Shown here: positions 1 to 6,481 of the stretch, in pieces
Layout: every line of letters begins with the position of its first letter
Numbering within the stretch: position 1 is the first letter of the stretch
Origin: Planctomycetota bacterium
GTDB taxonomy: Bacteria > Planctomycetota > Phycisphaerae > WQYP01
Assembly: GCA_021798635.1 (NCBI GenBank)
Contig: JAJZGH010000158.1
Span: 1 to 11,386, forward strand
Length of the DNA stretch: 11,386 bases
Direction: 5' to 3'
The notes under the pieces: generated by a model
Databases searched by the model: none
What the model was told of the DNA's origin: nothing
What the model saw: the letters and a program-made list of their open reading frames with translations, nothing else
Position numbers and translations under genes: made by a program

Positions 1-735
1 ATCGGTAACCAGCAATGCCCCGTGCGATTGCGCAAGACAGTCTAGCCGGCGCAAGTCTGCGAGATCTCCATCCATGGAAAAAACGGTATCGGTCACAATC
101 CATGTGTGGGGCATTTCCTCGGCTGCCTTTGCATCCGCAGGGGCCTCTGAAGCTGAGGGGGCGGCATCGGTCGGGTGTGGTACCGCTTGTCCTTCCGCGT
201 GGGACCTGCGTGCGAGTAATTCCGCAAGGCGGCCATAATTTTTATGATGATACGTTCGGTGCCTGCAGCGGGACGCATCGGCGGCATCCAGCAGACTGGC
301 ATGATTCAGTTTATCCGAGAAAATCCGATCGTGCGGAGAGGTAAGACACGTCAATACCGCCATGTTCGCTGCATATCCGGATGAAAAAACCAAAGCTGCC
401 TGGGCCTGTTTGAATTGGGCCAGGTCCGCTTCCAGTTCATGGTGTGACTGCATCGAACCGGCGACAAGCCGGGAGGCTCCGGAACCAAATCCCCATCGAT
501 CCATCGCGTCCCGCGCGGTATCAAGCACTTCCGGATCAGCTGCCAGGCCCAGGTAATTGTTGGTGCAGAATTGCAGATACCGTTTGGATCCAATGACTAA
601 TTCTGCGCCCTGCGCGGAGCTGACTTCTGACAATTCGCGAAACAGATGATCGCGTTTTCGCGCGTCGAGATCGTTAGCCAATGCGTTCAGCCATCGTTGG
701 ATTGCGGGCGTAGTTGGTGCAGCTTGGTGATTCAT
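1..735 (-). CDS. bioF: 8-amino-7-oxononanoate synthase (BioF), 5' part only
   Basis: Reading the minus strand from the ATG at 735 gives 245 codons with no stop up to the window edge, so the C-terminal third or more is missing. The protein is a PLP-dependent alpha-oxoamine synthase; BioF condenses pimeloyl-ACP or pimeloyl-CoA with L-alanine in biotin synthesis in the cytoplasm. Visible family blocks are TNNYLGLAADPEV (58-70), FGSGASRLVAGS (83-94), SSGYAANMAVL (118-128), LNHASLLD (143-150, with the His that stacks on PLP in this family) and TDTVFSMDGDL (215-225). The last visible residue, D245 of LLVTD, should be the PLP-pyridine aspartate; the PLP lysine lies outside. Residues about 177-211 are an Ala/Pro/Glu-rich stretch where E. 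coli BioF has only a short loop. KBL or another oxoamine synthase is possible, but the motifs fit BioF best. No strong Shine-Dalgarno precedes the start. Confidence 0.88.
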   Translation of the reverse strand, partial: MNHQAAPTTPAIQRWLNALANDLDARKRDHLFRELSEVSSAQGAELVIGSKRYLQFCTNNYLGLAADPEVLDTARDAMDRWGFGSGASRLVAGSMQSHHELEADLAQFKQAQAALVFSSGYAANMAVLTCLTSPHDRIFSDKLNHASLLDAADASRCRHRTYHHKNYGRLAELLARRSHAEGQAVPHPTDAAPSASEAPADAKAAEEMPHTWIVTDTVFSMDGDLADLRRLDCLAQSHGALLVTD

Positions 736-846
736 GGAACTGCTGATCCGATTTAAAACATCTGTTGTGCATGTCAGGTTAAGTGCACGATCCGCGGCGG
801 TAACAAATTTGCTCTTGCCGGCGTTTCCAACGTGAATATACAGTCA

Positions 847-893
847 GATGCGACCCAGGGTTGGACGCATCGGGCTGCTGTTCGGACGGCAGC
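847..893 (-). terminator. Two hairpins downstream of the HU gene, possible terminator
   Basis: Just after the HU stop codon (minus strand) come two inverted repeats. The first, at 874-893, has an 8-base arm around a 4-base loop, with one C-A mismatch in the minus-strand RNA (a G-U pair on the other strand). The second, at 847-871, has the 6-bp arm GATGCG/CGCATC. Neither is followed by a run of U, so an intrinsic terminator is doubtful. They could instead be a 3' stabilising structure or chance. Confidence 0.25.
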
Positions 894-900
894 GGATGGT

Positions 901-1206
<306 letters not shown>

Positions 1207-1294
1207 GGCCCAATGTTCTCCATGGAGTTACGCAACAACGTGTCCTGATTCAGTTCCCGCAGCCACGAGCCGGACGGAATTTCCACAGGCAGGG

Positions 1295-1323
1295 ATTATC
1301 CAAGTAGGGCTGGAGCGCGTCAA
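1295..1323 (-). promoter_or_regulatory. Sigma70-type promoter of the HU gene
   Basis: On the minus strand TTGACG (1323-1318) is separated by exactly 17 bases from GATAAT (1300-1295). Each hexamer matches the consensus at five of six positions. Transcription would begin near 1288 and leave a leader of about 80 nt before the HU start at 1206. It lies just beyond the stop of the preceding operon (1354), as expected if HU is expressed independently of it. Confidence 0.65.
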
Positions 1324-1353
1324 GGTTGGGATATATTTTTATCAGGATGATTT

Positions 1354-1965
1354 TTACCAGTTTACGCTTGGCGGCTTGCCAATAAGTTGTGCGACGCGCT
1401 GGTTGATAATCTGGAGTTGTTGGGTTTCCCGATGCTTAAGTTGGGCCTTAAGCTCGTTGATTTTCTTGACCAGTTCATTGAGTTCGTGGAGACGGATTTT
1501 TTGCCGCAGGTCAAACTGTGCCGTAACAACCTGTTTCAGGCGTGCCCGCAGCAGTTCTGCCGCAGATGGGGGCAGGCCCGGCTGGCGTAGTTCTCCCGCG
1601 AGCCTGAAGGATTCATGGGTGTCCGCCAAGTCAAGGAGCGTCAGGCGCAGCAGTTTAGGATCTCTCTGCCGCAGTCGCTCTAAACGGGCGAAGTTAGGAG
1701 CCGCTTCAGCGATGAGCTTGTCAAATTGCTTGGGGTCTGATTGCCGGAGAATTTCTGCTTTATGAAAAACATCAGGCTCGGTACTTTTTAGGAAGGTCAA
1801 AATCTTTGTGATTTGCCCTTTGGGCAGGCTTAGGGGGGTGGGAGGCGGTACCGGTGGTTTAGGCGCTGTTGCGCTGAAAAGCACAGCAGTGGGGATCAGC
1901 AATGCCCAGAGAGCCACCAAAGCTGGAACCGCCGTTTGCCGGCCAATCGTAGAGCGCATTGCCAT
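1354..1965 (-). CDS. Exported or membrane-anchored helical protein, third gene of the ECF sigma operon
   Basis: I do not recognise the family of this 203-residue protein. Residues 11-31 (TAVPALVALWALLIPTAVLFS) form a hydrophobic segment after a basic start, consistent with a signal peptide or N-terminal anchor. A Pro-rich linker follows (35-48, APKPPVPPPTPLSL). The rest, 50-197, is almost wholly charged amphipathic helix. It has two related stretches beginning LRQ-x-DPK (73-79 and 98-104) and a likely coiled coil at about 150-195. The general look (short exported protein with helices rich in Arg, Gln and Leu, next to an ECF regulator) recalls periplasmic Spy/CpxP-type sensors, but I see no LTxxQ motif, so that is only an analogy. 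The start at 1965 has AAGGA 8 bases upstream. Only 21 bases separate it from the upstream putative anti-sigma gene, so co-transcription is likely. Confidence 0.75.
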   Translation of the reverse strand: MAMRSTIGRQTAVPALVALWALLIPTAVLFSATAPKPPVPPPTPLSLPKGQITKILTFLKSTEPDVFHKAEILRQSDPKQFDKLIAEAAPNFARLERLRQRDPKLLRLTLLDLADTHESFRLAGELRQPGLPPSAAELLRARLKQVVTAQFDLRQKIRLHELNELVKKINELKAQLKHRETQQLQIINQRVAQLIGKPPSVNW

Positions 1966-1986
1966 GCGAAAAATCCTTGCTGGTTT

Positions 1987-2607
1987 TTACTGAATATTGT
2001 CCGCCTGCGATACGCTATCTTCGGTGCCGGGAATCGGGATTTTGTCCAAAGCGTTAAATAGATGCATGATCCCCGCGCTGCCCGCACCGTTTTGCGCATC
2101 GAATAAGTTGCCGCCTCCGAAATGTTCAATGCGTGTGCGAATCAGTCGAATGGGCGTATTGGCGCGGTAAGGCAAATGACTTTCCGCCATTTCCTGGAAC
2201 GTATTCTCAGCATCCATCACCCGTGCCTGATGGGCCTGAATGTGCTGTCGGACAATATAAATACCCGCTATGACAACCCCCGCAGCCGCGACACCGGAGG
2301 CAACGGACATGGAGCGATAAAACCAGCGGCGCATGATGCGCCAGCGCGCGGCTTTCTGTTCCTGATGAACTGCATCATGGAGGCTGTGTTTCACCTGCTG
2401 CTTCATGCGTTCAATGGAAACTTGATCAAGGTGTGATTCCACGGCCGGCAGCGAATTGAGTTGCTTAAATCGCCCCAATATCTGATCATACTCGAGCATG
2501 GCGGCCGGATAGGTTTCAACATGATCGCGCAAAATTCCACGGGCCTCAGCGCCCAGTTCTCCGGATACATCCAGCAGGCAGGCTTGTGAAAATTTATTGG
2601 ACTTCAT
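1987..2607 (-). CDS. Putative membrane anti-sigma factor without zinc ligands
   Basis: This 206-residue protein is probably a single-pass inner-membrane partner of the ECF sigma factor encoded just upstream. The N-terminal 50 residues have the size and pattern of an anti-sigma domain (LLDVSGELGAEARGILRDHV, 11-30). The zinc signature HxxxCxxC is degenerate: H29 is present, but the two cysteine positions are Y33 and A36, and the only cysteine is C10. A basic stretch (RWRIMRRWFYR, 88-98) leads into one transmembrane segment (about 99-119), leaving some 85 residues outside. The outer part has a Gly-rich patch (GGGNLFDAQNGAGSAG). The ATG at 2607 is preceded by GGAGG six bases upstream and overlaps the end of the sigma gene by 14 bases, typical of translational coupling. 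The open frame extends further upstream, but that part antisenses nothing and reads the sigma gene out of frame. The anti-sigma role is inferred from position, topology and the N-terminal pattern. Confidence 0.7.
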   Translation of the reverse strand: MKSNKFSQACLLDVSGELGAEARGILRDHVETYPAAMLEYDQILGRFKQLNSLPAVESHLDQVSIERMKQQVKHSLHDAVHQEQKAARWRIMRRWFYRSMSVASGVAAAGVVIAGIYIVRQHIQAHQARVMDAENTFQEMAESHLPYRANTPIRLIRTRIEHFGGGNLFDAQNGAGSAGIMHLFNALDKIPIPGTEDSVSQADNIQ

Positions 2608-3172
2608 GACCAACCTCCATGGTAACGCGCAGCTTTCCCAAGGCTCGATGGGCTCTCGCCAGAACCGTTCCCAGGGGGCAACGCAGCATTTTGGCAATGT
2701 CTTTGAATGGCATTTCTCCATAGTGTCGCAGCAGCAACACTTGCCGATCCATTTCCGGCAATTGCTCCAAGGCTTCGTAGAGCCTTTGTACATCCTCCCG
2801 TTGATGAACCGGGTCGGATGGGTGGCCCGTCCGCGCCGCCATATCATCCGTCATTTCGGCCCCGGTGCTGGCATCTATGACGGTGGATCGTACGGGGCGA
2901 CGGACACGCGAACGGCTGTGATCTCGGATTAAATTTACGAGGATGCGAAAAAGCCATGCATCAAACTTATCGCGATGATCGTAGCGTTCCAGCTTCTGCA
3001 CCACCCGCAGGAAGGTTTCCTGCACCAAATCATGGGCTAAATCACGATTTTTTGTCGATTGCCAGGCGAACCCATACAATCGCTGCCAATAGGCATCCAC
3101 CAGCGCATCCCAGGCACTTTTATCACCGGCCCGACATTGAGCCAGTATAACGGTTACCGCTTGTGCATCCAT
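2594..3172 (-). CDS. ECF-family RNA polymerase sigma factor
   Basis: This encodes a 192-residue sigma-70 family protein of the extracytoplasmic-function type, which directs RNA polymerase to a small regulon. Region 2 spans about 25-92, with the core-binding helix DLAHDLVQETFLRVVQKL (44-61) and the -10-recognising stretch FDAWLFRILVNLIRDHSR (70-87). Region 4 spans about 129-182, with the helix-turn-helix in FKDIAKMLRCPLGTVLARAHRALGKLR. The linker between them (93-128) carries no region 3, as expected for the class. An ATG two codons upstream (3178) is possible, but AAAGG abuts it directly and sits about six bases before the ATG at 3172, so I prefer the shorter start. It heads an operon with the putative membrane anti-sigma and the exported helical protein, which suggests release by an envelope or external signal. 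The regulon is unknown. Confidence 0.93.
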   Translation of the reverse strand: MDAQAVTVILAQCRAGDKSAWDALVDAYWQRLYGFAWQSTKNRDLAHDLVQETFLRVVQKLERYDHRDKFDAWLFRILVNLIRDHSRSRVRRPVRSTVIDASTGAEMTDDMAARTGHPSDPVHQREDVQRLYEALEQLPEMDRQVLLLRHYGEMPFKDIAKMLRCPLGTVLARAHRALGKLRVTMEVGHEVQ

Positions 3173-3231
3173 ACCCATCCTTTACAGTCAGTTTAAGCCA
3201 ATCCGCTGCAACTGCGCGCTTAAACAGCCTC

Positions 3232-3237
3232 ATTATA
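3232..3237 (-). promoter_or_regulatory. Candidate -10 element for the ECF sigma operon
   Basis: A perfect TATAAT on the minus strand lies about 60 bases before the sigma gene start. No TTGACA-like -35 stands at 16-18 bases, and I see no obvious AAC-type ECF -35, so whether the operon is autoregulated cannot be told. The hexamer sits in the palindrome ATTATAAT (3232-3239) and so reads as TATAAT on both strands. The 295-base region 3173-3467 between the divergent sigma and rpsU genes contains only this, the rpsU promoter and the rpsU leader. Confidence 0.3.
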
Positions 3238-3301
3238 ATCAACGCCGCCCCGTAACCCCTATTGCTTTTGCTAATTTTCATTTCAGAGCTATTTTTCTGC
3301 C

Positions 3302-3330
3302 TTGCCAGCAAGTCCGGCAGGTATTATACT
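3302..3330 (+). promoter_or_regulatory. Sigma70-type promoter of rpsU
   Basis: TTGCCA (3302-3307) and TATACT (3325-3330) are separated by exactly 17 bases, and each matches the consensus at five of six positions. Transcription would begin near 3337, giving a leader of about 130 nt before the bS21 start at 3468. That is long for a ribosomal-protein gene and leaves room for regulation. A 6-bp hairpin with a CGAA loop lies in the leader at 3393-3408. Confidence 0.6.
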
Positions 3331-3467
3331 GCGTGGCTTGAAAATTCCCTTGCTTAGCAGTGCGGGGACCATCAGCAAGCGTATCTTCTCTTGTCCGGCG
3401 AACCGGGCTGGTAGTGCTTAAAGATGGCGGACTGATGCAGAAAATAGCCGATTTCGGCGGAGTAGCT

Positions 3468-3719
3468 ATGCTGAAGGTAAAGTCGCGCGGTAATGAAACA
3501 GTGGATCAAATGCTTCGTCGCTTCAAGAAGCTCTGTGAAAAAGAGGGGCTTATCAAAGATATGAAGCGCGTCGCCTATTTTGAAAAACCCAGCGAAAAAC
3601 GCCGCCGCCAGTTGCGGAAAGCCCAGAAGCGCGAAATGAAAACCCTGATGGAAGCCAGCGGCATTGCCCCGCCGCCGACCAAAGAACGCACTGCAACACG
3701 CGAACGCGAGCGCTCTTAA
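3468..3719 (+). CDS. rpsU: 30S ribosomal protein bS21
   Basis: This encodes an 83-residue bS21, a small-subunit protein near the anti-Shine-Dalgarno end of 16S rRNA that takes part in initiation. The family core is plain: VKSRGNETVDQMLRRFKKLCEKEG (4-27), then the very basic helix VAYFEKPSEKRRRQLRKAQKRE. The C-terminal part (about 55-83, MEASGIAPPPTKERTATRERERS) is a Pro- and Arg-rich tail that makes it somewhat longer than the 71-residue E. coli protein. The start at 3468 is supported by GGAG at 3459-3462, five bases upstream, and by the usual M-x-V-x-V beginning. In-frame ATGs at 3435 and 3360 would add 11 or 36 residues unlike bS21, so I treat them as leader. It stands alone between divergent or opposing neighbours, not in an rpsU-dnaG-rpoD arrangement. 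Confidence 0.93.
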   Translation: MLKVKSRGNETVDQMLRRFKKLCEKEGLIKDMKRVAYFEKPSEKRRRQLRKAQKREMKTLMEASGIAPPPTKERTATRERERS

Positions 3720-3785
3720 GCACGCAATCCGGGAAACGCGGCAGGAATAGCCTCCCATGAAATCGGGTTCGCAGTCGCTCACAAA

Positions 3786-3815
3786 GCCGCCGGCTCTACC
3801 GGCGGTATCGTTTTC
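3786..3815 (+). terminator. Intrinsic terminator of rpsU
   Basis: About 67 bases after the rpsU stop, CCGCCGG (3787-3793) and CCGGCGG (3799-3805) form a perfect 7-bp GC stem around a 5-base loop. An outer G-U pair extends it. TATCGTTTTC follows as a short, interrupted U-tract. This fits an intrinsic terminator for the single-gene rpsU transcript. Confidence 0.6.
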
Positions 3816-3935
3816 GATTGCAGCACAACCCGTGAAATATTCCGAACTATCGCTCCATTGCATTCGCCGGCGGTGATGAGAAATTCCCCAGCCCGTTCAC
3901 ACCCCCAAATTCCCTGCCCCTTGTCATAACCGCCA

Positions 3936-4421
3936 TTAATTTCCGCCTGCCGACGTCTGCCTGCAATGCGCCAAAAGCGACTGGGTGCGGCGAAATGCCA
4001 AATATATAAATATCACAATATTAAAGACCAGCGTCGCAATGCGCAACCAGTCCGGTTGGCGGAAATTTTCCAGGATTTCCGGGGGTAACAGCAGTCCCAG
4101 CTCCACCAGCACCAGGTACTCCGCCCAGGCTTTATGCAGCAGCATGCCTCCGCCTTCCAGCACAAAGATCACCGTATACAGCATCAACGCTGAAAAAAGG
4201 ATCCACGTTGCCGGCAGCGGCCCGGTCCCGTGCGGCCCGGAATGCGGAATAAATCCCAGCTGATCCATCCAATACAAGCTGATGCGGGCAATCCATGCTT
4301 GCGGGGCTGTGATCAACAGCACGGCCGTGACAAACACAATCAGTGCCAGAGCCAGCGACAGCAGAGCGATTAATTTCACGCCCAGCGCGTCCTGGCTTTT
4401 ATCGGCGGCGATTAATGTCAT
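3936..4421 (-). CDS. DUF2127-type four-helix membrane protein
   Basis: This is a 161-residue integral membrane protein of unknown function. Four hydrophobic segments are visible at about 14-39, 71-91, 98-114 and 127-144. The order of features (VKLIALLSLALALIVF at the start, LEGGGMLLHKAWAEYLVLVELGLLLPPEILE in the middle, DWLRIATLVFNIVIFIYLAFR at the end) resembles the DUF2127 predicted membrane protein family. In that family an E-G near the second helix, a W-A-E and a P-x-E follow the same plan. Identification is by memory of that pattern. The start at 4421 has AGGGA about nine bases upstream. It follows the SUFU gene by 42 bases in the same direction, so the two are probably one transcript. 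Confidence 0.78.
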   Translation of the reverse strand: MTLIAADKSQDALGVKLIALLSLALALIVFVTAVLLITAPQAWIARISLYWMDQLGFIPHSGPHGTGPLPATWILFSALMLYTVIFVLEGGGMLLHKAWAEYLVLVELGLLLPPEILENFRQPDWLRIATLVFNIVIFIYLAFRRTQSLLAHCRQTSAGGN

Positions 4422-4463
4422 GCAGAGAATCCCTGGTTATCCATGAACATATAAAGGACATGC

Positions 4464-5138
4464 TTATACCGTGCTGCGGCGATGCGGATCGGTAACGGGA
4501 ATACAGTCGTGATGCAGCAGCACTTTTTGCAATCCCGGACCATCTTGCGCCCGGGCAAATTGTACCTCAGCATCGGTAATACCTACGCATAACAATAAAT
4601 CAAATACACCCGAATCCAGCCGGACCTGCGTTGGAATATGTTCAGGCGGAAGAATCAGCAGATTGCGAATCAGCGAATGATCGGATTTATCTAGTGCCCG
4701 CCCCAGCGGTACGCGGTCAAAGGGTTCCAGCAGGCCCCCCGTGATCAATTCCTGCGCAGCCAGAATCTGCATGGCCATCAGCGAAGCAAGAGTGTCTAAA
4801 GCCCATGGGGCAGGTTCCGCGGTCTGCATAAAAAATTCAAAGCCCAAGCCGCTGTATTGGTCCGCCTGCTTATCGGCGGGGTCTAATCCCCATGGGTTGG
4901 ATAAGCCGGTGGTTATATATACCCAGTTGTCGCGGCGGTCATTGGGAGGCGATGTTAATACGCCATGCGTAAGCCAGCGCGGATCAACGTCGTTAAACCC
5001 CATGGATTCAAACCACCGGGCTGAAAGGGATTCAATGTTGTCCGCAAAAGGCCCGAACAACTCGGGATATACCGTTTCCTCCCGCTGTTTCCATACCCCT
5101 TCAAACCATTGTTTCCAGTGTTCTTCCGCTGTTTTCAT
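4464..5138 (-). CDS. Suppressor-of-fused (SUFU) domain protein
   Basis: This encodes a 224-residue cytoplasmic protein that matches the SUFU fold along most of its length. Landmarks shared with animal SUFU and its bacterial relatives are VYITTGLSNP (73-82), SGLGFEFFMQT (96-106) followed by PWALDTLASLMAMQIL (111-126), and the C-terminal GVFDLLLCVGITDAEVQFA (177-195) ending in VTDPHR (215-220). No enzymatic activity is expected; bacterial SUFU proteins are known chiefly as protein-binding modules and, in some genomes, as immunity proteins of polymorphic toxins. No toxin gene is visible nearby. I place the start at 5138 (MKTAEEHW); an ATG at 5201 in the same frame would add a 21-residue Arg-rich segment unlike the family, and neither start has a well-spaced Shine-Dalgarno. 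It is divergent from ygfZ and probably co-transcribed with the DUF2127 gene. Confidence 0.85.
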   Translation of the reverse strand: MKTAEEHWKQWFEGVWKQREETVYPELFGPFADNIESLSARWFESMGFNDVDPRWLTHGVLTSPPNDRRDNWVYITTGLSNPWGLDPADKQADQYSGLGFEFFMQTAEPAPWALDTLASLMAMQILAAQELITGGLLEPFDRVPLGRALDKSDHSLIRNLLILPPEHIPTQVRLDSGVFDLLLCVGITDAEVQFARAQDGPGLQKVLLHHDCIPVTDPHRRSTV

Positions 5139-5267
5139 CCGCAATACATTAGCGGATTTGCGACGGACGCGGAAGCGCTGCCTCGCCGATCGCCTCCTCA
5201 TTCCTGAAGTGTTTGGCGATAGGCGATATAATCATCGGCGGGTGTTTATAATGGAGCCTCTTAAACC

Positions 5268-6443
5268 ATGCGCGAAAATCCACTGTTTGCTTTACATGAA
5301 CAGGCCAATGCCGGCTATCTTCCCTATGGCCCGGAAATCCAGATTATTGAAAGTTTTGGCGAGCCTGAAGCGGAATATGCCGCCATTCGCAAGGCCGCAG
5401 CGATCACTGATTCACCCCATCGATCTGTGGTGGAGCTTACGGGTAAAGATCGTCTGACTTTTCTGCAAAATCTGCTGACCAATGACACAAAATCCCTGAC
5501 CGCCGGTCGCGGGTGTTACGCGTATCTGTTGAATCTTAAGGGGCGCATTGTTCTGGATATCAATGTGCTGCATCAGGAAGACTCCACGCTTCTGGAAGTA
5601 GACGCCCGACTTGCTGATGGGCTTTGCCGCACGCTTGATAGTTATCTATTTTCCGATCAGGTGCAAATACGAAATGGCGCCGATGCATTTGGCCGCGTAA
5701 CCATCATTGGGCCGGATGCAAGTAATATTCTGGATACCCTTGCCGGCAAAAAAATTACTGCGGATTTGAGCGAACCGCTGCAGAGCTGCCACACCGAAAT
5801 CCTGGCACATGCCTGCACGGTATTTCGCAATGATCAATGCGGTGAACCGCAATTTGAATTAATTGTTCAGCGCAATGCCCTGCCCGCCCTTTGGACCGGT
5901 TTACTTGACGCAGCCAACGGTGAACCTGCGGATACAGATTTTAAGCCGGGGATGGTCAAATTACGCCCCGTTGGCTGGTCCGCGTTTAATATCGCACGCA
6001 TTGAATCCGGTACGCCGCTATTGGGAATTGATCTGACGGATCAGAATCTGCCCATGGAAACCGCACACTGGTACACCCGTGCTGTGCATATTTCCAAAGG
6101 GTGTTACCTGGGGCAGGAAGTGGTGGCTCGGATGCACGCCCATAAAGCGGTCGCCCGGATGCTCGTAGGATTAAAAAATCCGGGCGATGTTCCGCCGGTG
6201 GCTGGTGAACCCCTGCGGGATGGGGAAACAATCGTGGGGGCCGTTACCAGCAGCTGCATGTCCCCCATGCTGGGGAATCAAGCCATTGCGATGGCCTATG
6301 TCAAAAAACTCTACGCCGAACCCGGCCGCGTTTTAACCGTCTACACCCCCCACGGCGAAGTCCGCACAACCGTTAGCCCATTGCCCTTCTGGGCTGCCCC
6401 AGAGAGCACAAATGTCGGTGATTCGGTAAAGGAACGGATCTGA
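5268..6443 (+). CDS. ygfZ: YgfZ-type folate-binding protein (GcvT-like fold)
   Basis: This 391-residue protein belongs to the YgfZ/IBA57 branch of the aminomethyltransferase superfamily. E. coli YgfZ binds tetrahydrofolate and supports assembly or repair of certain iron-sulfur enzymes. The diagnostic motif KGCYLGQE is present at 277-284 with its conserved cysteine C279. Upstream, VVELTGKDRLTFLQNLLTND (54-73) is the typical opening, and RIESGTPLLGIDL (244-256) with LPMET precedes the motif as in GcvT relatives. The C-terminal barrel covers about 295-370. It is longer than E. coli YgfZ (326 residues), with an N-terminal extension of about 45 residues. The ATG at 5268 has GGAG 11 bases upstream. 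Two TATAAT hexamers lie upstream (5227-5232 and 5247-5252), but no -35 matches at proper spacing. A GcvT glycine-cleavage role is less likely because of the YgfZ cysteine motif. Confidence 0.9.
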   Translation: MRENPLFALHEQANAGYLPYGPEIQIIESFGEPEAEYAAIRKAAAITDSPHRSVVELTGKDRLTFLQNLLTNDTKSLTAGRGCYAYLLNLKGRIVLDINVLHQEDSTLLEVDARLADGLCRTLDSYLFSDQVQIRNGADAFGRVTIIGPDASNILDTLAGKKITADLSEPLQSCHTEILAHACTVFRNDQCGEPQFELIVQRNALPALWTGLLDAANGEPADTDFKPGMVKLRPVGWSAFNIARIESGTPLLGIDLTDQNLPMETAHWYTRAVHISKGCYLGQEVVARMHAHKAVARMLVGLKNPGDVPPVAGEPLRDGETIVGAVTSSCMSPMLGNQAIAMAYVKKLYAEPGRVLTVYTPHGEVRTTVSPLPFWAAPESTNVGDSVKERI

Positions 6444-6481
6444 ACTGAACGGCAGCATCGGAAAGAATAAGGATTCCTCTT

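Noticed and set aside
1334..1355. T-rich stretch with ATCA/TGAT after the helical-protein gene, considered as a terminator.
   Set aside because: On the transcribed minus strand the flanking runs are A, not U, and the stem is only four bases.
2608..2847. Upstream extension of the putative anti-sigma frame by 80 codons.
   Set aside because: This part overlaps the sigma gene in another frame and is Trp/Cys-rich nonsense. The ATG at 2607 has a strong GGAGG at ideal spacing.
3372..3863. A 163-codon minus-strand open frame opposite rpsU.
   Set aside because: It mirrors the bS21 coding sequence and its terminator; the Phe/Ala/Cys-rich product looks like reverse-strand reading of Lys/Arg codons.
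4464..5138. SUFU gene as part of a polymorphic toxin-immunity locus.
   Set aside because: No toxin, secretion-signal or repeat-rich gene is adjacent; the neighbours are ygfZ and a DUF2127 gene.
4741..5457. A 238-codon plus-strand open frame over the SUFU gene and the beginning of ygfZ.
   Set aside because: It is antisense to SUFU and out of frame with ygfZ, both of which show clear family motifs.
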